A DNA stretch of 64,000 bases, from NCBI GenBank assembly GCA_017538105.1, contig JAFYJN010000035.1, forward strand, positions 1 to 64,000. The letters are read 5' to 3'. Numbering within the stretch: position 1 is the first letter of the stretch; each line of letters starts with the position of its first letter. The notes under the pieces are model-generated. The model worked only from the letters and a program-made list of their open reading frames with translations, was not told where the DNA came from and did not search any database. Positions 24,242 through 33,820 of this stretch are shown piece after piece. The position numbers were made by a program, and so were the translations under genes. Source of the DNA: Prevotella sp. GTDB taxonomy: Bacteria > Bacteroidota > Bacteroidia > Bacteroidales > Bacteroidaceae.

Positions 24242-26230
24242 TTACAGATTTATCTCAAACATTTGGATAGAGTACGGTGGCATGTCAACCTTCATCTTTT
24301 TCTGTATTTTCACATTCTCCTTTTGGGGCTGAATAGGTTGGCTGTCATAGTTATTTTCATCCTCAGCCTTGCCTTGGATAACCGTTTTTACAGCTGTCGT
24401 TTTCATGCCCTTGAAACGGGAGAGGTCGATTTCGGCCTGTTTTTTGTCTGCACTGGCATTGCACAATTTAACGAACAGTTTTCGTGTTTTCGTGTTGAGG
24501 ATTACCGACTGTCCTTGATGGTTTGAAGCATCGTTGATGTTTACGCAGTCGCCGTAGAAGTAGTCTCCCGAAGAGAGGCCGAACATCTGTTGCACATAGT
24601 AGCTGCAAGTAAGGTACGGACGTTCGTTATCGAAATAAATCAGGTCGGGGTTCCAGTTAGTGTTGTCCTTGCGTGCGAAAAGCGGAGCGTATGATGTCAT
24701 ACATACCACGTCGCCATTGCGTTCGACATGAAGGAGGTAGAGGCCTTCTGCCAACGCATCAATGAGTTTCTTGTCCTTAGCCGCATATTCACCCAGATAG
24801 ACCTTTGTCTTGCGATCACGAGGATAATTGTCGTACTGACGGTTATTAAGGAAGAAGTCGCGAGGCTCATAGTAATGTTCATCAAGGATGGGCAAGTCTA
24901 TTTCCTCCGCCAGTTTCCAACCCGTCTCAAAGTCACGATTCCCTGGATGTGAGCCTGGTCCCGCTGTACCTACGATGACGATTTCAGGATGTGCCTTGTG
25001 TACTCTTTCATAAATGTATTTAAATCGTTCGATGAACTCGGGCGAGATACGCTCTTCATTACCCAATCCCAAGTATTTGAGGTTGAATGGAGCCGGGTGT
25101 CCCGCTTCAGCGCGTATGCGTCCCCATTTAGTTGTCACGTCGCCATTGGCCCATTCAATGAGGTCGAGTGCTTCATTCACCCACTCGTCCATTTCCGACA
25201 TAGGAACCCAGTCCTGTGCCTGATCTTTCATTCCCCATCCACCATTAGTACCTTGACAACTTACGCCACACGGAAGGATGGGCACAGGCTGCATGCCCAA
25301 GTCTTCACAGAATTGGAAATACTCATAGTAACCAAGACCCATTGACTGGTGGTAACCCCATGTGTTTTTCAACCCATGACGTTGTTCTTTCGGCCCGACC
25401 GTTGTTTTCCATCGATATGTGTCCCAAAAACCATCGCCACCTCCGTGCACCACGCATCCACCAGGGAAACGCATGAATTTCGGGTGCAGGTCGGCCAGAG
25501 CTTGTGCCAAGTCGGGGCGAAGCCCATGTCCTTTGAATGTCTCTCCTGGCATAAGGGACAGCATATCAACATCTATGATGCCCTTGTCGAGAACAAGAAT
25601 CTGTAGCACCGCGTTGGTAGCGTCTTCAGAAACCGACAATTGTGCCTCGTATTTCTGCCAACTGTTTGACGACACTTTCACCTCAGCATCCGCCAGCAGT
25701 ATGGGGTTTTTTCCCCACCCCTGCTGTGGTACGACGAGTGCCACACGCACCGTTTTCTCGCCACCCTCCACATTTCTGAAGAAAGCAGAGAAACAGTAGT
25801 CTTTGTTCGCCTTGACGGAAATGCCATTGAATCCGTCATTCTGTATGCCGAAGCCCGTCCATCCCTTATAGTCATAGTAGTGTCCTACTCTTTCGACATT
25901 CAACCTCATATAAGTAGGATTGTTTGGATGTATGGGGTTGGTTCCCAATGGTTGGATATAACCCAAAGAATGTCCCGGCCTAATGGTACGCCATGCCGTT
26001 CCTGCGCCCCAACCATCGCGTTCAGCAGGGCTGAACTCGAAAGAGCCATTTTGCAGCAATTCCGCGTAAAGTCCACCATCGGCGGCACTACTGATATCTT
26101 CGAAAAAGATTCCGATTAATTCGTCACTTATGGCCTTGCCACCTGCAGGAGGATTATTAATAGACTTTTGCGCATTGACGGAAAGTGTTGCCATCAAGCA
26201 GGCGCAGGATAATAACTTCAGTTTATTCAT
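24242..26230 (-). CDS. GH51 alpha-L-arabinofuranosidase
   Basis: A 662-residue exported enzyme (signal to VNA-Q). An N-terminal carbohydrate-binding-like region (about 40-230; YMRLNVERVGHYYDYKGWTG) precedes the TIM barrel. It has FMRFPGGCVVHG, LGLGNEE with the acid/base Glu392 and VYLGEYA with the nucleophile Glu481, and then a C-terminal beta domain ending MPPYSIQMFEINL. Family GH51 removes arabinofuranosyl side chains from arabinoxylan and arabinan. It fits with the CE15 and other esterases nearby, though no transporter pair is present. Confidence 0.93.
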   Translation of the reverse strand: MNKLKLLSCACLMATLSVNAQKSINNPPAGGKAISDELIGIFFEDISSAADGGLYAELLQNGSFEFSPAERDGWGAGTAWRTIRPGHSLGYIQPLGTNPIHPNNPTYMRLNVERVGHYYDYKGWTGFGIQNDGFNGISVKANKDYCFSAFFRNVEGGEKTVRVALVVPQQGWGKNPILLADAEVKVSSNSWQKYEAQLSVSEDATNAVLQILVLDKGIIDVDMLSLMPGETFKGHGLRPDLAQALADLHPKFMRFPGGCVVHGGGDGFWDTYRWKTTVGPKEQRHGLKNTWGYHQSMGLGYYEYFQFCEDLGMQPVPILPCGVSCQGTNGGWGMKDQAQDWVPMSEMDEWVNEALDLIEWANGDVTTKWGRIRAEAGHPAPFNLKYLGLGNEERISPEFIERFKYIYERVHKAHPEIVIVGTAGPGSHPGNRDFETGWKLAEEIDLPILDEHYYEPRDFFLNNRQYDNYPRDRKTKVYLGEYAAKDKKLIDALAEGLYLLHVERNGDVVCMTSYAPLFARKDNTNWNPDLIYFDNERPYLTCSYYVQQMFGLSSGDYFYGDCVNINDASNHQGQSVILNTKTRKLFVKLCNASADKKQAEIDLSRFKGMKTTAVKTVIQGKAEDENNYDSQPIQPQKENVKIQKKMKVDMPPYSIQMFEINL

Positions 26231-26569
26231 TTCTCATTGATAGATTATAGTTTACGATTGCGAAGTTAACATTATTTTTCCGAAGAATCGTGTTCGCATT
26301 CATCATTATAATAATTATGATATATAATGAATAGTTTTTGATACATTTCACTGGGCTTATTTTTGTTTTTTTCTTCTCTATTAAATAATGAATGGCCTTT
26401 TTTAAAGAAATCTACAATTAAACCTTTTGCAAAAAAATACGTCAAAAAAGAAATCGGGAAAAAACCATAATATAAACCATATTATTATATAGTATTATTA
26501 GGTAATGTTTACCATATCAACGCTTGATTCATTTACTAACTTATTAATATTCACCAAATTTATCAACCA
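26231..26569. other. A/T-rich intergenic region
   Basis: This holds no ORF. A near -7 box for the GH51 gene is seen on the minus strand at 26261-26268 (TAACTTCG, one mismatch). A small inverted repeat GGTAA-TGT-TTACC lies near 26502-26514 upstream of the next plus-strand gene. No terminator or known RNA was recognised. Confidence 0.4.
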
Positions 26570-27094
26570 ATGAAAAAAACGATGAAAAAAGCATTCATGA
26601 TGATGTTTGCATTGTTGGCACTTCCGATGGCCATGCAAGGTCAGGTGAAGTACCACGACGTAGAGTTGAACGAAGCCACGGGTCCCGTGAAGTCAATCAC
26701 TCAGGATGTGATGGGCAACCTCCAGACCACTTTATTCAGTGAGGACGGGAAAATGCAACGCGAGGGTATCAGCAATCCTGTTTATGATGCCGACGGTTAT
26801 CTCCAGTCGTTCAAGATGGAAGTGCAAGGTATGGAGATGAGTGTAACCTATAAGTGGGAAAACGGCAAAGTGGTTAGTCAAACGATGGACATGGGTGGCC
26901 AAGGGTTCACCATCTCCCGCACTTACAATGAACAGGGAGCTCCCGCCACGGAAAGCATGAACTTCGGTGGCAATGAGATGGTATCCCCCTATACTGACTA
27001 TAAATACGATGACCATGGCAACTGGATCAGTCGCAAGGGCAGCATGATGGGTCAGGAAATGGAGCAGACCCGCACCATTACTTATTATGAGTAA
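26570..27094 (+). CDS. Exported protein with YD/RHS-like strand repeats
   Basis: A 174-residue protein with a signal peptide (KKAFMMMFALLALPMAMQG-Q; start at 26570 or the second ATG at 26582). The body has repeated short strands: PVYDADGYLQSFKMEVQGMEMS, YKWENGKVVSQTMDMGGQG, RTYNEQGAPATESMNF, YKYDDHGNWISRK. This Y-x-x-D/N-x-x-G pattern is that of RHS/YD repeats found in many Bacteroidetes exported proteins. It is Met-rich (about 10%), which is unusual. Function unknown. Confidence 0.72.
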   Translation: MKKTMKKAFMMMFALLALPMAMQGQVKYHDVELNEATGPVKSITQDVMGNLQTTLFSEDGKMQREGISNPVYDADGYLQSFKMEVQGMEMSVTYKWENGKVVSQTMDMGGQGFTISRTYNEQGAPATESMNFGGNEMVSPYTDYKYDDHGNWISRKGSMMGQEMEQTRTITYYE

Positions 27095-27190
27095 TTAAAG
27101 GAGTTAAGTAGTTAAGCCAAATGATTGTTTTATCAAAATGCATGAGATTGGCGAGACTATTATCATTTATATTCGTTTTGTCTATATAAA

Positions 27191-28639
27191 ATGAGACGAT
27201 TCTTTTTGACCAGCTGTGTATTGGTATTGTGTTTATCAGCACTTGCCCAGACAGATAGAACGTTTACTTTGGACCTGACCGACGACGGTCAGGCCCAAAT
27301 GGTTTGTTATTTAGCAGAGAATCCCACGGGGAAAGCTATTGTTGGTATTCCCGGCGGCGGTTATTCCGTATTGTCAAACAACCATGAGGGCACCATGGCA
27401 CACGGATGGCTAAATCAGCGCGGTATCTCCTATTTTGTGGTGAACTACCGATTGCCCAATGGTGACAGGACACGTCCCATCAGTGATGTGGAGAAAGCCT
27501 TCCGCATTGTTCGTGACTCTGCCTCTGTGTGGCATATCCATCCTCGCGATATCGGCATCATGGGCTTTTCGGCAGGTGGTCATTTGGCCTCGGTCATCTC
27601 CACCCATTCAGCATATGAGGTACGTCCCGACTTTACAATACTATTCTATCCTGTGATTTCGATGGACGAGCGCGTGTCACACAAATACTCCTGTATCAAT
27701 TTCCTTGGTGAAGAGGGGCAGAAAGACCCCGTGTTGGTCTATGATTTCTCGACTCAAAATGCCGTAAAACGTCACTTGACACCTCCTGCGCTTATTGTCA
27801 TGGCCAATGACGACCGTTTGGTTCCCCCTGTGACCAATGGTGTGGCATACTATTCCGCCATGCGCAATGCAGGCAATGAGTGCGCGATGTATATCTATCC
27901 TTCAGGTGACCACGGTTTCGGCTTCGGTCCTTGGTTCCCGTATCATCAACAGTTGCTTTCCGACATCGGCAATTGGCTTGATGCTCGCAAGACACCCGCA
28001 GCCGACGCTCTCCGTGTGGCATGTATAGGCAACAGCATCACAGATGGTCATGGCATAGACATGGCCACTCAGCATGGTTATCCCGCACAGTTGCAGAAAG
28101 CCCTTGGCGAAGGCTATTGGGTAAGGAATTTCGGAGTCAGCGGACGTACTATGCTAAACAAGGGCGACCTGCCTTATATGAACGAGCAGGCATGGCGTGA
28201 TGCCTTGGCATTTGACCCAGACATTGTGATTATCGGTCTAGGCACGAATGACTCGAAGCCCCAGAACTGGCAGTATTCATCCGAGTTTAAGAACGACTTG
28301 TTACAGATGATTAACCAACTGCGTCCCAAACTGTCGTTCCCCAGCCAGAAAAAAGGCAAAAAGGTAGTGAAGATGAATCCATCGGCAAAGCCCCGTATAT
28401 TTCTCTGCACTCCCCCACCCGCATTGAAGTCTTCATGGGCCATCAACGATGCTATCATCACCAATGATATTATCCCCATTCAGAAAGAAGTGGCACAAGA
28501 ATATGGTTTGCAGTTGATTGACCTGCACGCACTCTTCACCAACCCTGAAACATTGTTGCAGGAAGACGGCATCCATCCCAATGACAAAGGAGTGGGTTTC
28601 ATGGCTAAAATTATCTCTGAGGCCATAAAAGCGAAGTGA
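27191..28639 (+). CDS. Two-domain exported esterase: alpha/beta hydrolase plus SGNH hydrolase
   Basis: A 482-residue protein with a signal peptide (to SALA-Q). Domain 1 (about 25-265) is an alpha/beta hydrolase of the acetylxylan-esterase/BD-FAE type: oxyanion region GIPGGGYSV, nucleophile Ser127 in GFSAGG, Asp in MANDDRLVPP, His241 in GDHGFG. Domain 2 (about 272-482) is an SGNH/GDSL hydrolase: Ser282 in GNSITDG, GLGTND with Asn353, and DGIHPND with the catalytic Asp and His. Both types deacetylate or deacylate plant polysaccharides. Joined, they probably strip esters at different positions of xylan or pectin. Substrates not proven. Confidence 0.88.
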   Translation: MRRFFLTSCVLVLCLSALAQTDRTFTLDLTDDGQAQMVCYLAENPTGKAIVGIPGGGYSVLSNNHEGTMAHGWLNQRGISYFVVNYRLPNGDRTRPISDVEKAFRIVRDSASVWHIHPRDIGIMGFSAGGHLASVISTHSAYEVRPDFTILFYPVISMDERVSHKYSCINFLGEEGQKDPVLVYDFSTQNAVKRHLTPPALIVMANDDRLVPPVTNGVAYYSAMRNAGNECAMYIYPSGDHGFGFGPWFPYHQQLLSDIGNWLDARKTPAADALRVACIGNSITDGHGIDMATQHGYPAQLQKALGEGYWVRNFGVSGRTMLNKGDLPYMNEQAWRDALAFDPDIVIIGLGTNDSKPQNWQYSSEFKNDLLQMINQLRPKLSFPSQKKGKKVVKMNPSAKPRIFLCTPPPALKSSWAINDAIITNDIIPIQKEVAQEYGLQLIDLHALFTNPETLLQEDGIHPNDKGVGFMAKIISEAIKAK

Positions 28640-28658
28640 ACTGTGTATTTTATACAAC

Positions 28659-28693
28659 AAAAATCGCCAACTCTTACCGAGTTAGCGATTTTT
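28659..28693. terminator. Terminator after the double esterase
   Basis: A 15-bp stem with one mismatch (AAAAATCGCCAACTC / GAGTTAGCGATTTTT), a 5-nt loop and flanking A and T tracts. Confidence 0.85.
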
Positions 28694-28697
28694 TGTT

Positions 28698-28705
28698 TAT
28701 TTTTG
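28698..28705 (+). promoter_or_regulatory. -7 box upstream of the GH95 operon
   Basis: TATTTTTG immediately follows the preceding terminator, about 85 bp before the GH95 start. No good -33 element is seen. Confidence 0.45.
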
Positions 28706-28789
28706 CAGGATGAGAGAGGATGGGATTTGTAAGGTAAGCGATTATCATAATTTGAATAATATTCCCCCAAACATAATTTGAATAGCTGA

Positions 28790-31336
28790 ATGATGAAATG
28801 CTTAATAGATAGAACAATTTCACGAAAGAAAAAGAGCTTTATCGGTATCTTGGTGCTCATGCTATTGTTAACGAAGAGTATGGGTGTCGAAGCCCAGGAC
28901 TACCAATTACGTTACGACCAGCCTGCAAGCAATTGGCTTGAAGCCCTGCCAGTGGGTAACGGTCATCTAGGCGCCATGGTATATGGTCGAAACCATGAAG
29001 AAATTATCCAATTGAATGAAGACACCTTTTGGAGCGGTTCTCCCCATGACAACAACTCTTCGGAGTCGTATGCCCATCTTGAAGAGGTACGTCAGTTGAT
29101 ATTCGATGGTCATGAAGAAGAAGCAAGTCGGTTGATAGACCAATATTTCATCAAGGGTCCCCATGGTATGCGTTTCCTCCCTATGGGGGAATTGTATCTT
29201 CGTTTTGCGTCATCTGGTGATAGCACCTATTTAGGGCGTCGTTTGGAACTTGACCGCGCTATGGCCACAGCCAGCTACAAGGTATTGACCAATCCTAAGA
29301 AGCGCAGGGCCTCCACCTGCACGGAAACCGTCTTCTCTTCAATGGCCGACGACGTGATTGTCGTTCGATTAGCTACCGACAAAGGGAAGGCACTCTCCTT
29401 CTCTGTCGGTTTCCGCAGCCAGTTGCCCGTTCGTCAGCACATAGAAAAAGGTGTGCTTATCGCCCATGTCGACGGAGCTGACCATGAGGGCATAAAAGCC
29501 GGTTTGGGTGCCGAATGCAGGATAAAAGTAACTACTGACGGTGCGTTGCAGGAAGAAGCAGAGAGTTTTACCATAAGCAACGCCTCAGAGGTAACTTTAT
29601 ATATTGTCGCTGCCACCAACTACGTGAACTACCATGATATCAGCGGCGATGCCAGTGCCAAGAATGCTCGCACCCTTGCAGCCATTGAAGGTGTTCCCTA
29701 TCGCACGCTATTAGACCGTCATCTGGCCAAATACCAAGAGCAATATCGCCGGGTGAGTCTGGAACTGGGTTATGCAGACGAGAGCCAAAACGCTCCGACT
29801 GACCAGCGTCTGTTACATTTTTCAGAAAGTAAGGACAACAGTTTCGTCGCTTTGATGTTCCAGTATGGCCGTTACTTACTGATTACCAGTTCACAGCCAG
29901 GCACGCAGCCCGCCAACCTGCAAGGACTGTGGAACGACCAGTTGAATGCCCCGTGGGACTCGAAATATACCATCAATATCAATGCCGAAATGAACTATTG
30001 GCCCTCAGAGGTGTGTAATATTAGCGAGACCCAGGAACCCTTATTCTCGATGATTAAGGATTTAAGTGAGACTGGAGCCAAGACCGCCCAACAGATGTAC
30101 CACTGTGGCGGTTGGGTAGCCCATCACAACACTGATCTCTGGCGTATTGCAGGACCTATCGATGGGGCCCAGTGGGGTATGTTCCCCAATGGTGGTGCAT
30201 GGTTGGCCACCCACCTGTGGCAACATTACCTGTTCAGTGGCGACAAGGAGTTTTTGCGTACGTGGTATCCTGTCATCAAAGGCACTGCAGATTTCTATCT
30301 CGACTATTTGCAACCCCATCCTCAATATGGTTGGTTGGTGGCTGTACCATCCGTATCTCCCGAACACGGTCCCATGGGCAAACGCACTGCTGTCACCGCG
30401 GGTTGCACGATGGATAACCAAATTGTTTTCGATGCATTGAGCAATACGTTGTCTGCCGCCCGTGTCTTAGGAGAATCATCGGAGTACCAAGACCGTCTTC
30501 GCCAGACCATCGCCCAATTACCACCCATGATGATTGGTCGTCACGGACAGTTACAAGAATGGCTCATCGACGGTGATGACCCCAAGGATGAGCACAGGCA
30601 TATCTCTCATCTTTACGGACTGTACCCTTCAAATCAGATTTCACCATTCAGCCACCCAGAGTTATTCGCCGCCGCTGCCACCACGTTAGCTCAACGCGGT
30701 GACATGGCAACAGGATGGAGTCTTGGTTGGAAAATCAATTTCTGGGCCCGCATGCTTGATGGCAACCATGCCTACCGTATCATCTCGAATATGCTCCATC
30801 TGTTACCATCGCAAGGACGAGAGTCTTATTATTTCGGTGAAGACGGCAGGAGACAGATGGCTATGGGCCGCACCTATCCTAATCTATTTGATGCCCATCC
30901 CCCCTTCCAGATTGACGGCAATTTCGGTTTCACCGCTGGTGTGGCAGAAATGCTGTTACAAAGCCATGATGGTGCCGTTCATCTATTGCCTGCCCTTCCC
31001 GAAGCATGGAGCAAAGGCAAAGTGACGGGATTGAAAGCTCGTGGCGGATTCATCGTAGATGAGGAATGGTCGGTCGATGGCCAAGTTTCTCTAAAGGTGA
31101 AGGTTAAATCCACCCATGGTGGAGTGTTACGTTTACGTTCTTATCTGCCTTTGGAGGGAAGGGGGTTGCGGCCCGCACAGGGCAGTTGTCCTAATCCTCT
31201 GTTGAGCGGTGCCGAAGTGAAGCAGCCTATGGTTTCCCAAGAGTTGTCGCAGGCGCCTTCAACTTCTCTCCGTCAAGTGTATGAATATGACATCGACACA
31301 AAAAAAGGAGATGAGATTATGCTGAAGAATCGGTAG
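28790..31336 (+). CDS. GH95 alpha-L-fucosidase / alpha-L-galactosidase
   Basis: An 848-residue exported enzyme (basic N-terminus, hydrophobic core, cleavage near VEA-Q). The GH95 order is clear: N-terminal beta domain ([29 protein letters not shown]), the helical barrel with [28 protein letters not shown] (catalytic Asn pair), VSPEHGP (acid Glu) and [20 protein letters not shown] (Asp). GH95 members remove terminal L-fucose or L-galactose. The downstream L-galactose-dehydrogenase-like and lactonase genes favour L-galactose. Start at 28790 or the adjacent ATG at 28793. Confidence 0.9.
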   Translation: MMKCLIDRTISRKKKSFIGILVLMLLLTKSMGVEAQDYQLRYDQPASNWLEALPVGNGHLGAMVYGRNHEEIIQLNEDTFWSGSPHDNNSSESYAHLEEVRQLIFDGHEEEASRLIDQYFIKGPHGMRFLPMGELYLRFASSGDSTYLGRRLELDRAMATASYKVLTNPKKRRASTCTETVFSSMADDVIVVRLATDKGKALSFSVGFRSQLPVRQHIEKGVLIAHVDGADHEGIKAGLGAECRIKVTTDGALQEEAESFTISNASEVTLYIVAATNYVNYHDISGDASAKNARTLAAIEGVPYRTLLDRHLAKYQEQYRRVSLELGYADESQNAPTDQRLLHFSESKDNSFVALMFQYGRYLLITSSQPGTQPANLQGLWNDQLNAPWDSKYTININAEMNYWPSEVCNISETQEPLFSMIKDLSETGAKTAQQMYHCGGWVAHHNTDLWRIAGPIDGAQWGMFPNGGAWLATHLWQHYLFSGDKEFLRTWYPVIKGTADFYLDYLQPHPQYGWLVAVPSVSPEHGPMGKRTAVTAGCTMDNQIVFDALSNTLSAARVLGESSEYQDRLRQTIAQLPPMMIGRHGQLQEWLIDGDDPKDEHRHISHLYGLYPSNQISPFSHPELFAAAATTLAQRGDMATGWSLGWKINFWARMLDGNHAYRIISNMLHLLPSQGRESYYFGEDGRRQMAMGRTYPNLFDAHPPFQIDGNFGFTAGVAEMLLQSHDGAVHLLPALPEAWSKGKVTGLKARGGFIVDEEWSVDGQVSLKVKVKSTHGGVLRLRSYLPLEGRGLRPAQGSCPNPLLSGAEVKQPMVSQELSQAPSTSLRQVYEYDIDTKKGDEIMLKNR

Positions 31337-31353
31337 TATTATATATATCATTA

Positions 31354-31794
31354 ATGACCATTATGAAGAATATCAAACAAATTGAGAAGGTGGGTTTGCT
31401 GTTAGTAGCCCTTCTCGCATTCAGTGTTCAAGTTCACGCCCAGAAAAAGGGTTGGACGGGCAGTTATATCGCTTCGCATTGCGCCGGAACGACCGCCGGA
31501 GGCACAAGCATCTGTTATAACATAAGTTTTGAGATTGACCATGACGGTACCTATTACGGCTCCATGTCTATAGACGGTTGGCAGTGCATGGTACGTGCCA
31601 ACGTATATGCCGAAGTAAAGGGGAACAAACTAACCATTTACTACGACAGTCCCCAAGACGATAATATGGGATTCAACGTGGCCAAAGGCACTAAGATTGT
31701 CACCATCACCAAGGGTAAGAAACGTCTTATCGCCTACTGGGGAAAAGACATGATAGAATCTGAGTTTGTTGTCGCGGCTACAAGAATCCAATAA
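31354..31794 (+). CDS. Small exported protein of unknown function
   Basis: A 146-residue protein (143 from the second ATG at 31363) with a signal peptide ending VHA-Q. The mature part is a likely single beta domain with two cysteines early (ASHCAGTTAGGTSICYN), FEIDHDGTYYGSMSIDGWQCMV, KLTIYYDSPQDDN and KKRLIAYWGKD. I do not recognise the family. It starts 17 bp after GH95 and is probably co-transcribed. Confidence 0.72.
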   Translation: MTIMKNIKQIEKVGLLLVALLAFSVQVHAQKKGWTGSYIASHCAGTTAGGTSICYNISFEIDHDGTYYGSMSIDGWQCMVRANVYAEVKGNKLTIYYDSPQDDNMGFNVAKGTKIVTITKGKKRLIAYWGKDMIESEFVVAATRIQ

Positions 31795-31796
31795 CG

Positions 31797-31858
31797 TTGT
31801 AAGATTATAATATTATAAGATTATAAAATTAAAATATTAAAGAATTAAAAGATTATAG
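31797..31858. repeat. A/T-rich short-period repeat
   Basis: Repeats of GATTATAA, ATTAAAA and similar units lie between the small exported protein gene and the aldo-keto reductase gene. A further 38 bp without a clear promoter precede the latter. Confidence 0.5.
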
Positions 31859-31896
31859 ACAAATAATTTAGGCACTGAACTCTAAACAATATAGTA

Positions 31897-32847
31897 ATGG
31901 TATACAATGAATTAGGGAAGACAGGATTGCGCTTGTCGAATCTTAGTTTCGGAGCTTCGTCGTTGGGTGGCGTATTTCGTGGTATTCGTGAAGAAGAAGG
32001 TATCCGTGCCGTCCATACGGCAGTAGACAACGGCATCAACTTCATCGACGTATCTCCATACTACGGTCATTTGAAAGCAGAAACGGTATTAGGAAAAGCG
32101 CTGCAAGAAATACCGAGAGACAAGTATTACATATCAACGAAGGTGGGGCGCTATGGGAAAGATGGCGTGAACACATGGAACTATTCCGCGCAACGCGTCA
32201 CCGACAGTGTGTATGAGAGCATGGAACGGTTACATGTGGACTATATCGACCTAATCAATGTCCACGATATCGAGTTTCAGGCTAGTATGGATGGCGGTTT
32301 GCAAAAGGTTGTTGACGAAACCTTGCCCGCCTTGGTAGCCCTCCGCAAGAAAGGTGTGGTGGGTCATGTTGGCATCACCGACCTCCAGCCCGAGAACCTG
32401 AAATGGGTCATTGAGCGTTGTGACGATGGCACTGTCGAGAGCATCCTGAATTTCTGCCACTATTCATTGAACGACACGTTGCTCACCGAATACCTCGATT
32501 TCTTTGAGAATCACGGAGTGGGAGTCATTAACGCCTCCCCCCTGTCAATGGGACTACTGTCTAGTCGTGGCACGCCCGATTGGCATCCTGCTCCCGAACC
32601 ATTGAAAGACGCTTGTGCAAGAGCTGCTGCCTTCTGCCAAAAAGAAGGATATCCCATAGAAAAGTTAGCCATCCAATTCTCTACCAGCCTTAACCCCCGC
32701 ATCACGAGCACCTTGTTCAGCAGTGCCAACCCCGCCAACGTACTGAAAAACATCAGTTATGTGAACGAGCCTATGGATGCTGACTTGGTAAAGGAGGTAC
32801 AAGCGATTATTGGCGACCAAATGTTTGTGCGATGGAAGAACTCTTGA
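31897..32847 (+). CDS. Aldo-keto reductase, L-galactose/L-fucose 1-dehydrogenase-like
   Basis: A 316-residue cytoplasmic enzyme. The AKR tetrad is Asp51, Tyr56, Lys82 and His123 (INFIDVSPYYG, ISTKVGR, LINVHDIE). The sequence style (LGKTGLRLSNLSFGASSLGGVF, WNYSAQRVTDSVYESMERL, FCHYSLNDT, NASPLSMGLL) matches the plant L-galactose dehydrogenase and bacterial L-fucose dehydrogenase branch, which oxidises C1 to the lactone using NAD(P)+. Its stop overlaps the lactonase gene by 16 bp. Confidence 0.85.
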   Translation: MVYNELGKTGLRLSNLSFGASSLGGVFRGIREEEGIRAVHTAVDNGINFIDVSPYYGHLKAETVLGKALQEIPRDKYYISTKVGRYGKDGVNTWNYSAQRVTDSVYESMERLHVDYIDLINVHDIEFQASMDGGLQKVVDETLPALVALRKKGVVGHVGITDLQPENLKWVIERCDDGTVESILNFCHYSLNDTLLTEYLDFFENHGVGVINASPLSMGLLSSRGTPDWHPAPEPLKDACARAAAFCQKEGYPIEKLAIQFSTSLNPRITSTLFSSANPANVLKNISYVNEPMDADLVKEVQAIIGDQMFVRWKNS

Positions 32848-33770
32848 TAATTGACGCTCATAGTCACTTGTGGTTGCGTCAGGACACCAGTTGGAATGGT
32901 CAGGTAATTCGCACCACCAAGAATGGCCGTTCCCTGTTTCTTGGTGAAGAAGTGCAGATGCTCCCCCCGTTCATGATTGACGGCAAGAACACCGCCGAAG
33001 TATTCCTAAGCAACATGGATTTTGCACAGGTTGCCGGAGCCGTCGTTGTGCAAGAATTTATCGACGGCATCCAAAATGACTATCTGAACGTTGTACGTCA
33101 ACGTTATCCCGACCGATTCCTTGTTTGCGGTATGGTGGACTACTTGAAAGAAGATTTCTTCGAACAAGCACGTTCTTTGATAGAAACTGGATTCAAGGGG
33201 ATGGCTATCCCTGGTCACCGTCTGTTGGGGCGATCATTATTGAGTGACGAGCTGATGAAAATGTTTCATTTGATGGAAGAAAAAGACATACTATTGTCCA
33301 TTACCCTTGCCGATGGCGACCAACAAGTGAGCGAACTGGAAGATGTTATCCAGGAATGTCCCCGACTACGTGTTGCCATCGGTCATCTGTGCATGGCCAA
33401 TCCGCCTGTAATATCCCCCTGGGAGAATCCCTCATGGCGACGACAAGTGAAATTGGCAAGCCACGAGCATGTGAAAATAGAGACTGGCGGCATCACGTGG
33501 TTATACAATTCTGAGTTTTACCCGTACCCCACCGCTATACGTGTTATCCGAGAGGCTGCATCGTTAGTGGGCATGGACAAGATTATGTGGGGCAGCGACT
33601 ATCCCCGCACCATCGCCGCCATCACCTATCGCATGTCGTATGATTTCATTGTGAAGTCTAATGAATTGACGTGGAAGGAGAAATTTATGCTGCTGGGTGG
33701 TAATGCGAAAGAGTTCTACGGCTTTAGAGTGTTGCCGCAACTACCGTACGTTAAGCACATGGCAGAGTGA
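32832..33770 (+). CDS. Amidohydrolase-family sugar lactonase (L-galactono/L-fucono-lactonase-like)
   Basis: A 312-residue TIM-barrel amidohydrolase (Amidohydro_2, COG3618-like). Metal and catalytic residues appear in IIDAHSHLW (His10, His12), a later conserved His in AIGHLCMANPP, and the final WGSDYPR Asp. The group hydrolyses sugar lactones to acids. It starts 16 bp before the end of the dehydrogenase that would make its substrate, so L-galactono- or L-fucono-lactone is the natural guess. No signal peptide, so it is cytoplasmic. Confidence 0.83.
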   Translation: MEELLIIDAHSHLWLRQDTSWNGQVIRTTKNGRSLFLGEEVQMLPPFMIDGKNTAEVFLSNMDFAQVAGAVVVQEFIDGIQNDYLNVVRQRYPDRFLVCGMVDYLKEDFFEQARSLIETGFKGMAIPGHRLLGRSLLSDELMKMFHLMEEKDILLSITLADGDQQVSELEDVIQECPRLRVAIGHLCMANPPVISPWENPSWRRQVKLASHEHVKIETGGITWLYNSEFYPYPTAIRVIREAASLVGMDKIMWGSDYPRTIAAITYRMSYDFIVKSNELTWKEKFMLLGGNAKEFYGFRVLPQLPYVKHMAE

Positions 33771-33820
33771 AGGATATTGAACGTTGGACATCGAAAATTA
33801 TAGTTTGACAAATAAAAAAT

